In this document: one piece after another, positions 9,826-20,960 of the stretch | Position numbering within the stretch: position 1 is the stretch's first letter | How the letters are laid out: each line of letters begins with the position of its first letter | From: Ahaetulla prasina | Lineage: Eukaryota > Chordata > Lepidosauria > Squamata > Colubridae | Assembly: GCF_028640845.1 (NCBI RefSeq) | Contig: NC_080542.1 | Span: 18,828,283-18,892,282, forward strand | Length of the DNA: 64,000 nucleotides | Reading direction: 5' to 3' | The notes under the pieces: model-generated | The model's database searches: none | Told to the model about the DNA's origin: nothing | The model's input: the letters and a program-made list of their open reading frames with translations, nothing else | Made by a program: the position numbers and the translations under genes

Positions 9826-10212
9826 CAGGAATGAAATCCAGCAGGTTCTGACAGGTTTTGGAGAACTGGTAGCAGAAATTTTGAGCAGTTCAGAGAACCC
9901 GCAAATACCACCTCTGGCTGGCCCCAGAGTGTGATGGGAATGGAGATTTTTCCAATATCCTTCCCCTGGAGTGGGAAGGGAATGGGGATTTTGCAGTATC
10001 CTTCCCCTGGAGTAGGGTGGGAATGGGGATTTTGCAGTATCCTTCCCCTGGAGTAGGGTGGGAATGGGGATTTTGCAGTATCCTTCCCCCTGGAGTGGGG
10101 TGGGAATGGGGATTTTGCAGTATCCTTCCCCTGCCATGCCTACCAAGCCACACCATGCCCACCAAGCCATGCCCACAGAACCGGTAGTAAAAAAATTTGG
10201 ATTTCACCACTG
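9826..10212 (+). mobile_element. hAT-type MITE with internal tandem repeats
   Basis: Ends CAGGAATGAAATCC and GGATTTCACCACTG with a perfect 8-bp TSD cttccaac at 9818-9825 and 10213-10220. The interior holds about four copies of a unit of about 42 bp (GGGGATTTTGCAGTATCC, then TTCCCCTGGAGT) at 9930-10130, then CCAAGCC-type repeats. Repeat number differs from the copies at 571 and 27469. Confidence 0.92.
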
Positions 10213-11131
10213 CTTCCAACCATTAGCAAATCGAGTTCTGACCAAAAAATTCACATATTTTTTTTTTTTGTGGGCGATTTCTCCTTCCGCGCCATTTTTT
10301 TTTTTTGTAAGCGCCAAATTTCCAAAATTAGGTTTAGGGAACGACCAAATCGGTTTTGGAATGAATTATGGTCGTGACCAGACGTTCTTCAGCTGCCCTT
10401 GTCTTCTTTCAATAAACTCTATCTCTTAAGTGCTTACATCTGCTGAGGGCTATTAAGAAATGCGGGGGCTGCTTTAAAAAAAAACAAGTTTCTCCATTTT
10501 TCCCTTTTGGAAACTATAATAATCTGCCCTTTTTAATATTCCTCAAAATATTTCATTTTTCTAGGAGAGGGGTGGGTGCTAACTTTCTACAATAGAGAGC
10601 TATGGTTGGATCCTTGGGCATAGTTTCCGTAAATCCTTTTTTGTCACTAAATTCCCCTCTCCACTTCAAAAGAAAGGAGGCCAAAGCATCTTCTTTACCT
10701 TATCTCAAAAAATGAACGCATTCCCCATTCCTCTCCCTTTAAAAAAAAACCCTCAAACTGATTACAACCTCCAAAGCAAGAATCCCCTAAACTTTACTCA
10801 CCAATCAACAGAACAAAATTGATAAACAGCGTAGGCAAGAGCCGTGGGTTTTTCAAATAATTCTTTACTGCCCTAAGCAGGAAATGCTTTAATGATTTAA
10901 CGGACAAATAAACAACTGAGTGTCCCTCAGTTCTGTGATGGAATGCTAGATGGCTAAAAATAGATTTCTTTTTCCTTTTAGCAGAATGAATCATCGCTAT
11001 ACCTTTAAGGAAAAAAATGACTTTAAAAAAGGAATGCAAATGAAATTCTTCAGAAAGGATTTACCTGGTAAACTACCGGGTATTTTTGATTTCTAGGTAG
11101 GACTGTCTGTATTCCTAAAGCAACTGTTAAA
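10213..11131. other. AT-rich DNA with T and A homopolymers
   Basis: Runs of T at about 10258-10269 and 10299-10307. No gene, SINE or LINE recognised. Confidence 0.35.
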
Positions 11132-11268
11132 AGCACTTTAAAAAAAAAAGTTGGCAAGTTTAAAGTGTGTGGCCTTCAACTTCCAGAATTCCCCAGTCAG
11201 TAAGCTGGCTGGGGAATTCTGGGAGTTGAAGGCTACACATCATAAAGTTGCAAATTTGAAAAACACCG
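11132..11268 (+). mobile_element. Palindromic hAT-like MITE
   Basis: Hairpin arms ccttcaacttccagaattcc and gggaattctgggagttgaag meet around the short inner palindrome agtcagtaagctggct. The ends have decayed. Confidence 0.7.
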
Positions 11269-11666
11269 GTTTAAAGAAAAGATTGCCATTGATTGGGAAA
11301 TACGGGGCAGAGAATATCAACTATAACATCTAATTAAAAAGCGAAAACTGCCTCAGATTGTGCTTGGGTCTTGGTATTTGCATGGATACGTTCATATAAT
11401 TTTCTTGGGAACGCTTTAGTTGTTCTAACTGACTTTTTTCTCCCCCGTTTCCTAATCTAGCCAACATTTTTGGACTTTCTCATGGGGTTCCATCCAAGGG
11501 GCTAACCAGATTAGCTTCTGAAGCTCAAAGAGGGCCCATGGCTTGTTGAAGGTCATCAATATGAAGAACTTCAAGAGCCATGGATCTGAAGAACTTTGAA
11601 GGTAAGGATTTCTGTGGCTCAGAAATTTTACCCCCATGGATATTAAAAAAATACAATGCTTTAATC

Positions 11667-11732
11667 CAGGGGTCTCCAACCTTGGCAACTTTAAGCCTCC
11701 AGGCTTAAAGTTGCCAAGGTTGGAGACCCCTG
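11667..11732 (+). mobile_element. Minimal 66-bp palindromic hAT-like MITE
   Basis: Two perfect 32-base arms starting CAGGGGTCTCCAACC are separated by only CC. Perfect 8-bp TSD ctttaatc at 11659-11666 and 11733-11740. The CAGGGG end and 8-bp TSD place it in the hAT superfamily. Nothing but the terminal repeats remains. Confidence 0.95.
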
Positions 11733-11847
11733 CTTTAATCTAAAAGAGGGTACAATAGTCAGCAGGTGTTTGGAAACCTATCTGTTGCTTTCGCATGTTA
11801 GGTCAACCAGACCTTCATGTTAACTCATAAAATGATTGTTGGAGATT

Positions 11848-11878
<31 letters not shown>

Positions 11879-12599
11879 TTTTGTCACAACAGTATATATA
11901 AGCATAAGCATGAAGTAACTATATAATATATAAGCATATATTTGAGTATAAGTATGTAATAACTATATAAATTGGATATAATGAAAGGAAACAGTAGGAC
12001 AGGAACAGTAGGCACGTTTGTGCTCTTATGCACACCCCTTAAAGACCTCTTAGGAATGGGGTGAGGTCAACAGTAGATAGTTTTTGGTTAAAGCTTTGGG
12101 GATTTTGAGTAGATACCACAGTCTGGTAGTGTGTTCCAAGCATTAATAACTCTGTTACTGAAGACATATTTTCTGCAATCAAGATTGAAGCAGTTAACAT
12201 TAAGTTTAAATCTATTGTTTGCTCTTGTATTGTTGTGATTGAAGCTGAAGTAATCCTCAACAGGAAAGACATTGCAATAGATGATTCTATGAGTTAAACA
12301 TAGGTCCTGTCAAAGGCGGTGGAGTTCTAAGTTTTCTAAACCCAAGATTTCAAGTCTGGTGGCATAAGGTTTTGTTATATTCAGAGGAGTGGAGAACTCT
12401 TCTTGTAAAATATTTCTGAACACGTTCAATTGTATTGATGTCTGAAATGTGGTATGGGTTCCAGACAGGCAAGCTGTATTCAAGAATTGGTCTAGCAAAT
12501 GTTTTATAAGTTCTGGTTAGTAGTGTGTTGTTTCTGGAGAAGAAGCTACGTAAGATTAGGTTTACAACTCTTAATGCCTTTTTTGCGAAGTAGTTGCAG

Positions 12600-13795
12600 T
12601 GGGCTTTGGCACTTAGGTCATTGGATATGAAGACTCCAAGGTCTTTGACTGGGTGGGGGTCATCTGTAAGGTGATGTCTGTCGAGTTTGTATTTAGTGTT
12701 TGGATTCTTTTTTCCAATGTGTAAGACAGAGCATTTCCTGGTTGAGATTTGGAGTTGCCAGGTTTTAGATCATTCTGACAAAAAGTCAAGGTCTTTTTGA
12801 AGAGTAGCTGTATTGTTGGTAATGTTAAATAGTTTGACATCGTCAGCAAAGAGAACACAATTACTTTTAATATGGTCACAGAGATCATTAATGTATAATA
12901 TGAAAGAGTGTTGGTCCAAGAATACTGCCTTGGGGAATGCCACTATTGACAGGAACAGGGTTTGATTGGGCACTGCCTATTTTGACCACTTGTTGTCTGT
13001 TTGACAGGAACGCTGTTATCCAATTATGGAGGGGTCTGGAGATACCGTAGGATTTTAGTTTTAGGAGAAGTTTGTTGTGTACCACTAAGTCAAAAACTTT
13101 ACAGAAGTTTATGTATATTGCATCTATCATTTTGCCTTGATCAAGATTTGTAGTCCATATGTTTTTGCAGTGAAGAAGTTGTAAGTTACATGATAATTTT
13201 TTTCTGAAACCAAATTGTTTATTAGAGAGTAGATTGTTTGTTTCTAGGTAGAGGGTAATGGATGATAGATTCCATAACTTTACAGGTGACATAGCATAGA
13301 GAGATAGGTCTGTACTTTTCAACTAAGCTGGGGTCTCCTTTTTTGAAGATAGGGATGACTGTGGCTAGTGACCAAAGTTTGGGAAGGGAACTGGTCGTAA
13401 AGGCTTTTCCAAAGATTATGCTTAGGGGTTCTGCTATATTAGTGGAAAGCTTTTTTAAGAAGTATGCACATAGTCCATCAGGTCCTATAGATAGGGATGG
13501 TTTCAGTTTGAGAAGAGCTTTTTCAGCATTTTCTTCAGTGAAATCTATATGCGTTAGGTCATTTTTGGTGCGGTTGGGAAATTTCGGGTATGAGCCATTG
13601 CTGTTGACAAAGACTGAGCCAAAGAATGTGATAAAGAGGTTTGCTTTAACTGTTTCATCATTATTTTCTTTCCCGTTAATTTCTTTTAGTGGTGGGATGG
13701 ATCTCGAGTCATTTTGTTATTCACAAAATTATAAAAAGCATGATAGAATTTGTGTGCAGAAGGTCTTCTTCTTGCTTGGTGTGGTAATTTGTGCA
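12600..13795 (-). pseudogene. CR1 reverse transcriptase, broken
   Basis: Minus-strand pieces show LLSNKQFGFRKK, VNSGIPQGSILGPTLF and YINDL followed by LFADDVKLF, the RT motifs in order. Frameshifts near 12900 and 13300 split the frame. The upstream piece at 13721-13945 includes TKQEEDLLHT and ends at the Rex1 junction. Confidence 0.8.
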
Positions 13796-13825
13796 TTCAA
13801 TTTTTATTTGGTTGCATATATATTG

Positions 13826-15315
13826 CAGGTTTGAAAGGAAACTACAGCCACCTATCTCCACAACACCCATCTCAGACACACCAACAACAGCCAAGCCTCC
13901 TATAATTGACCCCATTTCATTGGGTTCACAACCCCTAGTGATCACAGAAAAGGAAGTGCAGGACCTATTTCACAGACAAAAGCCAGGAAAAGCTCCAGGC
14001 CCAGACAAGATAACTCCTTCTTGCTTAAAAGTGTGTGCTGACCAATTGGCCCCCATCTTCACCCATATTTTCAATAAATCACTAGAGATGTGCTATGTTC
14101 CTTCTTGCTTCAAACGCTCTACCATCATCCCAGTGCTGAAGAAGCCCACCATCAAGGTACTGAATGACTACAGACCAGTTGCGTTAACATCTGTAGTCAT
14201 GAAAACCTTTGAAAGGCTAGTGCTTTCCTACCTGAAAACCATCACGGATCCGCTGTTAGACCCCTTGCAGTTTGCATACCGAGCAAATAGATCAACAGAT
14301 GATGCTGTTAATATGGCTCTGCACTACATCCTACAACATCTTGAGTCTCCAAAGACCTATGCAAGGGTCCTTTTTGTAGACTTCAGCTCAGCATTCAATA
14401 CTATCATTCCAGACATTCTTCTAACTAAGCTAAACCAGCTACAGGTACCGGAACAGACTTGTAAGTGGATCACAAGCTTCCTAACAAACAGGAAGCAGCA
14501 GGTGAAGCTAAGCAAGATCACATCAAATATCTGTACAATTAGCACAGGGCCCCCCCAAGGCTGTGTGCTCTCCCCACTTCTCTTCTCTCTGTATACCAAT
14601 GACTGCATCTCCAACGATCCATCTGTTAAACTACTGAAGTTTGCAGATGACACAACAGTGATTGGTCTCATTGGAAAAAATGACCAATCTGCATATAGAC
14701 GAGAGGTCGAACGACTAGACTTGTGGTGCGACCGAAACAATCTGGAATGAAACACACTCAAAACCGTAGAAATGGTGGTAGACTTTAAGAGAAACCCTTC
14801 CATACTTCCACCTCTCACAATACTGGACAACACAGTATCAACAGTAGAAACCTTTAAATTTCTAGGTTCTATCATATCACAAGATCTAAAATGGACAGCT
14901 AACATCAAAAACATCATCAAAAAAGGACAACAAAGAATGTTCTTTCTGCACCAACTCAGTAAGCTCAAACTGCCCAAGGAGCTGCTGATTCAATTTTACA
15001 GAGGAATTATTGAGTCTGTCATTTGTACCTCTATAACTGTCTGGTTCAGTTCTGCAACCCAACAAGAAAGATACAGACTTCAGAGGATAATTAGAACTGC
15101 AGAAAAAAAATTGCTACCAACCTGCCTTCCATTGAGGACCTGTATACTGCACGAATCAAGAAGAAGACCGTGAAAATATTTACAGATCCCTCACATCCAG
15201 GACATAAACTGTTTCAACTCCTACCCTCAAAACGACGCTATAGAGCACTGCACACCAGAACAACTAGACACAAGAACAGTTTTTTCCCAAAGGCCATCAC
15301 TCTGCTAAACAAATA
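13826..15315 (+). pseudogene. Rex1 reverse transcriptase with stop and frameshift
   Basis: Motifs in order: RQKPGKAPGPDKITPSCL, LNDYRPVALTSVVMKTFERL, LFVDFSSAFNTIIPD, PPQGCVLSPLLFSLYTND and LKFADDTTVIGL. An in-frame TGA sits at 14748-14750, after DRNNLE; the same frame resumes as NTLKTVEMVVDF. A second break, a frameshift near 15120-15135, precedes the conserved C-terminal part around FTDPSHPGHKLFQLLPSKRR. The enzyme is therefore inactive. The ADD catalytic residues are intact. Confidence 0.85.
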
Positions 15316-15594
15316 ATTCCCTCAACATTGTCAAACTATTTACTAAATCTGCACTACTATTAATCTTCTCATAGTTCCCATCACCAATCTCTTTCCACTT
15401 ATGACTGTATGACTGTAACTTTGTTGCTGGCAATCCTTATGATTTATATTGATATATTGACCATCAATTGTGTTGTAAATGTTGTACCTTGATGAACGTA
15501 TCTTTTCTTTTATGTACACTAAGAGCATATGCACCAAGACAAATTCCTTGTGTGTCCAATCACACTTGGCCAATAAAAATTCTATTCTATATCT
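13826..15594 (+). mobile_element. Rex1 (Rex-Babar) LINE nested in CR1
   Basis: The plus-strand RT continues into a 3' UTR ending tgtgtgtccaatcacacttg, gccaataaaaattc, tattctat. This 3' end recurs at 59893-60124 (plus) and, inverted, at 42978 and 46428. The element is 5'-truncated just upstream of the RT. The junctions fall within CR1 sequence on both sides, so Rex1 is the younger element. Confidence 0.85.
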
Positions 15595-15599
15595 CTCTA

Positions 15600-16943
15600 G
15601 CGGTTTTTTAAATTAGCTACATGCCCCTTTTTGTTTTTTCTCTAAAGGGATTTTGTTTCGGATTGAAGCTTTTTTATTGATATAGGTAATTTGTTTTTCC
15701 TGATTTTGGTGATGGTTTGTGGTACGTAGAATTTAATGACTCTATTGACTTCGAGTAGGAAAACTTTATAGTGGTCTTCAGCAGTGATACAGGTTGATTT
15801 TGCCAGTCAAGAAATGAGAGGTAGGTGTTTATAAGGTCATAGTTGGCTTTTTTTTAATTGTAAATTGGAATACTATTATTATGACGATTTTTGTAAGGGC
15901 GCAAATTGAGGCAAAAGTCTATCATGCTGTGGTCACTGTTGGAAAAGGGTTCTTTGATTTGTAGCTCATAAACTGAGTTTGTGTTATTGCAGAAGATGAG
16001 GTCAAGGCAGTTGTTGAGTCTTGTATTGTTAGTTACTAATTGATCAAGAGCTAGATTTGTAACAGCATTGTATAGGGTAGCATGGATGGGTTCAATTGTA
16101 CATTCGTTTGTTATCCAGTTAATAAGAGGTAGATTGAGGTCACCCAGGAAGATGAGAGGATACGACTTCAGTAACAGAGTTGTTAATGCTTGGAATACAC
16201 TACTGATTCTGTGGTCTCTTCCCAAAATCCGAAAAGCTTCAACCAAAAACTATCTACCGTTGACCTCACCCCATTCCTAAGAGGTCTGTAAGGGGCATGC
16301 ATAAGAGCACAAATGTGCCTACCATTCCTGTCCTATTGTTTTCCTTCGTTATACCCAATTAATATAGTTATTTCATACTCATATATATGCTTATATATTG
16401 TATAATTATTTCATGCTTATGCTTATATATAATGTGTGACAAAAATAAAATAAATAAAAAATAAATAAATATGGGCAAGAGGTAGCCCAAGATAGTAGTG
16501 AGGTTAACTTGTTCGCATGTGCAATGTCGTAGTCAGCATAGTAGGAATTGAAGTGTGGTGTTAAGGGATAGGTCGCATACAATAGTTTCTGGGATAGCTA
16601 GATTATGTTCAACTTGAACATTTTTTAGATTCAGTGATTTTTTATGAAAGATAGCTAATCCACCTCCTATGCGGATTTCACGGTCTGATCTAAAAAAGTG
16701 GTACTCTTTGTCTGAAATAATGGAGTCAGGGATGGATGAGTTAAGCCATGTTTCACATACAAATATAATATCAAAAGTACCATTTTTTAAAATGAGGATA
16801 AATTCAGGCAATTTGTTTACAATGCTTTTTGCATTTAAGGTCTGCAGTGTTTGGTGAAGAGGAAATAAGGGGCGTGCGTACCTAGTTATTGATGATAGTT
16901 GGTTGGAGGTTCTGATCCACAAATGTTTGGAGGTTCTTTTCAA
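15600..16943 (-). pseudogene. CR1 endonuclease domain, broken
   Basis: Minus-strand frames hold NAKSIVNKLPEF, FDIIFVCETWLNSSIPDS and IGGGLAIFHKKS (16533-16943), then LIFLGDLNLPLINW and SNSDHSMIDF (15854-16246). These are the CR1 endonuclease motifs (ETWL, GDLN, SDH). An insertion at 16160-16473 separates the two blocks. Confidence 0.8.
16160..16473 (+). mobile_element. 3' fragment of the same CR1 family, opposite orientation
   Basis: Plus-strand frame includes NRVVNAWNTL and LPLTSPHS, with a 3' UTR tatatgcttatatattgtat, atgtgtgacaaaaataaa and an AATAAATAAATA tail. It matches in reverse the 3' region at 11881-12270. It lies inside the endonuclease block of the larger copy. Confidence 0.8.
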
Positions 16944-17025
16944 AGGGTCATTCTCAAGTCATCCAGGTCATGGTTGTCCCAGAGGTGCTTTCTTCCAAAG
17001 GGCAACTGGACCTTCTTGTTTTGCT

Positions 17026-17068
17026 GGAAGACATTTCGCTTCTTATATATAAGAAACTTCTTCAGTTC
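17026..17068 (-). ncRNA. Hammerhead-like motif, family B left arm
   Basis: Minus strand: CTGAAGA 17065-17059, then a longer helix GTTTCTTATATATAAGAAGC and GAAATGTC. The GAA/TTC helix I is kept. Spacing between the core halves is 21 rather than 19 bases. Confidence 0.4.
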
Positions 17069-17404
17069 TGACTGAATGGTGGAGAACAGAAGGATTTCCA
17101 GTATATTCTTTGCAGTCATGTGGTCACTAGCCCTCTTTCCTCAATGCCACTTGGAGGTTTATCTGTGCCCTCAGGTTCACCTGAATCCTGTAAATCTTCA
17201 TTTTGTTTTCTGGAAATCTTTTCATACAGGAGCATGCATACAGGAATATGAAAGGATTTGCAGAAAAACAACACAGACTACAGAATTCAGGTGACCCTGA
17301 GGGCACAGATAAACCTCCAAGTCACCTCAATGACTCTCAGAAAGAAGGCTAACGACCACATGACTGCAAGGAGTACAAATCTTTCCATTCTCTACCATTC
17401 AGTC

Positions 17405-17649
17405 CAGCGGTGGATTCACTTTTTGTACCACCAGTTCGCCGCCCCACCCCTTCACATGCTCACTTCACATGCGCCTTCCATGTATGTGCCCGACCTTCCA
17501 CGCATGCACTGCTTGCACACACGCTTTCTGCACATGTGCCTGGCTTCAAAAACGTGCCTAAATAGGACGGCATAGAGCCAGGGCGGGTGGGCAGGCCCAC
17601 CTGTGATTTCCGCTACGGATTCGCCCGAACCAGCTGAATACCACCTCTG
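17405..17649 (+). mobile_element. hAT-type MITE inserted in the foldback
   Basis: Ends CAGCGGTGGATTC and a closing TACCACCTCTG. Perfect 8-bp TSD attcagtc at 17397-17404 and 17650-17657. 245 bp, non-coding. Confidence 0.9.
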
Positions 17650-17655
17650 ATTCAG

Positions 17656-17700
17656 TCAGAACTGAAGAAGTTTATTGGAAAAGAAGTGAAACATCTTCTA
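17656..17700 (+). ncRNA. Hammerhead-like motif, family B right arm
   Basis: CTGAAGA 17662-17668, unpaired A 17669, stem 17670-17675 with 17682-17687, loop 17676-17681, GAAAC 17688-17692, then ATC. Helix I is GAA (17659-17661) with TTC (17696-17698), a compensatory change from GCA/TGC in family A. Confidence 0.5.
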
Positions 17701-17757
17701 GCAAAACAAGAAAGTCCAGTCGTCCTTTGAAAGAAAGCATCTTTGCGTCATAAAATG

Positions 17758-18108
17758 ATTGATTTGCATCATCACCCTGGATTTAACTTGTAGATGACTT
17801 TGGCTTAGATGCACCAAGTTTCAGAATCTTCTGAGGTGAAGAATATAACTAAGGTGAATGGTGATCAGGCATTGACTTGAACAGGCCTGGTTGAAAAACC
17901 TAAAGCCTGCCTTTATTTCCTTTGGGCTCAGCATGTTGTGCTAATTCAGGCAATGTGGCTTGTCAACCATCATTTGTGGCTAAAAACCTGATCACCAATC
18001 CTAGCAAGTTAATATAGTAAGCAAAGAATTAACTACTACAGCTGGTAGGGGAAGCTAAAGATCATTTGTACAATCAGAAAATACCTATTTCTCAGGTAAC
18101 AAATCACA
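17758..18108. other. No recognisable gene or repeat
   Basis: Moderately AT-rich sequence, nothing classified. Confidence 0.35.
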
Positions 18109-18278
18109 GCCTCTCTCTCTCTTTCTCTCTCTTTCTCTTTGTGTGTGTGTGTATGTGTGTGTGTGTCTCTGTCTCTCCCTCTCTCTTTGTGTGTGTCTCT
18201 CTGTCTCTGTGTGTGTGTGTGTGTCTCTCTCTCTCTGTCTCTCTCTCTCTCTCTTTCACAAACACACACACACACCCT
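18109..18278. repeat. (CT)n/(GT)n compound microsatellite
   Basis: Alternating blocks of CTCTCT, GTGTGT and a final ACACAC. They generate the low-complexity Ser-Leu and Cys-Val frames here. Confidence 0.95.
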
Positions 18279-18459
18279 GAGGGGTGAGTGCTGCAGCCAC
18301 TGGCTGCGTTCTATTTTATTCTAAGGAATTCTAAGGAATTTTGTGGAATTTTTGGACATTTCTGCAGCTCAAAGCAGACTAGCCTGCCTTTTTGATTTGT
18401 TCAAACTCAGAAACAGAAAAACAGAAAAGCATGTTGAAACTCAATTACTGATGATCAGC

Positions 18460-18670
18460 CCGCTCCCTCCCGCTGGAAGTTGGTTCCAAGCTTCAACTAC
18501 TCTTTCCACGAAGTAATACTTCCTTAACATGACTTTTGAACTTCTCTCCTGTCAATTTGAGGTCATGCCCCCAAGTTCTTGATTTTTACTTGGAATTGAA
18601 AATATTCCCTTCTAGAACCTTATTCCCGCACTCTGCTGAGAATCTGATGCTTAAAAGACCAGGACTGCCT
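18460..18670 (-). mobile_element. CR1/L3-like LINE fragment, old
   Basis: On the minus strand, gggggcatgacctcaaattg, then gaagttcaaaagtcatgtta and gtattacttcgtggaaagag resemble the 3' half of an old CR1/L3 ORF. The frame is broken. Confidence 0.5.
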
Positions 18671-18778
18671 GGCCCAATTGTTAAGTCAGGAGCTGATCTC
18701 TAAATGTGTGAAATGTCAACAAAGAAACTGCACAGAATCTGACCTGAGTTTCAAGCTTGAATTCAGGAACTCCTTGGA

Positions 18779-18779
18779 T

Positions 18780-18870
<91 letters not shown>

Positions 18871-20222
18871 ATTTCTAGACCGCCCTTCTCCCGAAGGACT
18901 CAGAGCGGTTTACAGCCGTATAAAAAACAGTATACAAACATTAAAATAATTTAAAACGAAATATTTAAATTTAGGCTACTCCTTAAAACCCATTAAAAAT
19001 TCCCAATTAAAACTATCAGGCCAGTCCTGCGCAATGAAACAACCATGTTTTCAGCTTGCGTCAGAAAGTCCGGAGATCGGGGAGTTGGCGAATACCAGGT
19101 GGTAATTCGTCCAGAGGGTTGGAGCCCCCACAGAGAAAGCCCTCCCCCTGGGGGTCGCCAGCCACATTGTCTAGCTGACGGTACCCCAAGGAAGCCCACC
19201 CTGTGGGAGCGCACTGGTTGCTGGGAGGCCGTTGGTCGCAGTAGGCAGTCCCGTAAATAACCAGGTCCCATGCCATAGAGCGCTTTAAAGGTGGTAACCA
19301 ATACCTTGAATTGTACCCGGAAGATCACTGGAAGCCAGTGCAGCCTACGCAGGAGTGGTGTTATATGGGAGCCTCGATTTGCTCCCTCTATCACCTGTGC
19401 GGCTGCATTCTGGACCAGTTGAAGCCCCCGGGTGCTCTTCAAGGGGAGCCCCATGTAGAGAGCGTTACAGTAGTCCAGACGGGAGGTAACAAGGGCATGA
19501 GTGACCGTGCATAGAACATCCCGGTCCAAGAAGGGATGCAACTGGCAGATCAAGCGAACCTGATAAAAGGTCCTCTGGCGACGGCCATTGTTTGATCTTC
19601 CAATGACAACCGTGCATCCAGAAGAACGCCGAGATTGCGAACCTTCACCATGGGGACCAATGACTAGCCTCCCACAGTCAGCGATGGAATCAGCTGATTA
19701 TACCGGGAGGCTGGCATCCACAGCCACTCGGTCTTGGAAGGGTTGAGCCGGAGCCTGTTTCTCCCCATCCAGACCCGCACGGCCTCCAGACACTGGGACA
19801 TCACTTCGACGGCTTCACTGGGGTGGTTTGGGGTGGAAATGTACAGCTGCGTATCATCAGCGTACAGCTGGTACCTCACCCCAAAACCACGGATGATCTT
19901 GCCCAGCAGCTTCATATAGATATTGAACAAGAGGGGCGAGAGGACCGACCCCTGTGGCACTCCACATAGGAGACGCCTCGCGGTTGACCTCTACCCCCCT
20001 GCCAATACCGTTTGTGAACAGCCTGAGAGGAAGGAGGAGAACCACTAAAAAATGGTACCTCCCACCCCTAACCCCTCTAGCCGCCGCCGCAGGATACCAT
20101 GGTCGATGGTATCAAAAGCCGCCAAGAGATCCAATAGGACCAGGGCAGAGGAACAACCCTGTCCCGGGCCTCCAGAGATCATCCACCAACGTGACCAAAG
20201 CCGTCTCTGTGCTGGATGGAGT
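18779..20222 (-). mobile_element. L2-clade LINE, 5'-truncated, frame broken
   Basis: A (TTTA)n tail (18779-18870 on plus) and 3' UTR stem accgcccttctcccgaagga precede the coding part. The minus-strand frame at 18993-19553 shows TSRLDYCNALYMGLPLKSTR; that at 19664-19960 shows [15 protein letters not shown] and [13 protein letters not shown]. The frame shifts near 19600 and again upstream of 19960. Its tail differs from the GAAT tail of the copy at 5602. Confidence 0.88.
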
Positions 20223-20726
20223 CAAAGCAAACTGCATTTTGCTAAATACAAACCCATGCAAAAATTCTTGGCTGCAACTGAATCGCCAAGCCAAGAAGGG
20301 AAGCAGGTGGATTAACACTGTGTAGAGATGACACAATCAGATTCTTCAGAATCACTCAGGCATTGGTGACACAACACCGAAGAAAAATTCTGCGAAGGCA
20401 GCTTGTCCAGAGAAAGAGAAGATAGCCACCTCTTCTTGTTTATGCACAAAGCCTGAATTAAGGGCACTTCTGATAATGGGTGTGCGTGGATGTGTTTTAG
20501 ATCTGAGAGTTTAGCAGTGGGTGAATAATTGAACACTCTTCAATTCACTCTGCAATAGTGCCATTGGTGGACACCCATGTGCCAGAGATTTGAGTAATCA
20601 GCACATTAGCTGAGCAAAAGTCCAAAAATGATTTCCATTTGTCATTGAAAGAAAGACAATGAACAGCACCTGCTGAGTTTCCTGTCCTGCTGTAAATTAT
20701 TTGATAATTGTCCTCCTATTGTCCTA
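20223..20726. other. No recognisable gene or repeat
   Basis: Sequence between an L2 5' truncation point and a SINE, nothing classified. Confidence 0.35.
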
Positions 20727-20960
20727 AGAGCCATAGTGGCCCAGTGGTTAAAATGCAGTATTGCAGATTATTCTGCCGACTGCCAAGGGTTCGTTTCTGA
20801 CCAGCTTGAGGTTAACTCAGCCTTCCATCCTTCTGAGGTTGGTAAAATGAGGACCCAAATAGTTGGGGGCAATATGCTGACTCTGTAAACCATTTAGAGA
20901 GGGATGTAAAGCACCATGAAGCAGTATATATATGTTTAAATGCTACCACTATTGCTATTC
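20727..20960 (+). mobile_element. Sauria-type SINE
   Basis: tRNA-like head gagccatagtggcccagtgg, then ctgccgactgccaag, a middle cagccttccatccttctgag, and tail agcagtatatatatgtttaa, atgctaccactattgcta. The 3' end resembles that of Bov-B LINEs, as known for Sauria SINEs. Other copies: 39939, 58899 (minus) and 61005. Confidence 0.8.

Larger units (their letters stand above)
11851..16945 (-). mobile_element. CR1-superfamily LINE, interrupted by two younger insertions
   Basis: The (TTTA)n at 11851-11881 is the 3' tail of a minus-strand LINE whose body runs to about 16945. RT segments lie at 12600-13795 and endonuclease segments at about 15600-16160 and 16480-16943. It is interrupted by Rex1 (about 13826-15594) and by a 3' fragment of its own family in the opposite orientation (about 16160-16473). 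Without these it would be about 3 kb long. Confidence 0.8.
16960..17757 (+). mobile_element. Foldback element, family B, about 800 bp
   Basis: Long imperfect inverted repeat centred near 17235. Left-arm segments such as ccttcttgttttgctggaag and agttctgactgaatggt are mirrored in the right arm (gcaaaacaagaaagtccagt, attcagtcagaactgaag). Both arms carry a hammerhead-like core. The right arm is interrupted by a hAT MITE at 17405-17649. A shorter relative is at 38216-38548. Confidence 0.7.

Noticed and set aside
16960..17757. Foldback family B as an assembly-made inverted duplication
   Set aside because: A second, shorter and diverged copy of the same foldback occurs at 38216-38548, so it is a genuine repeat family.
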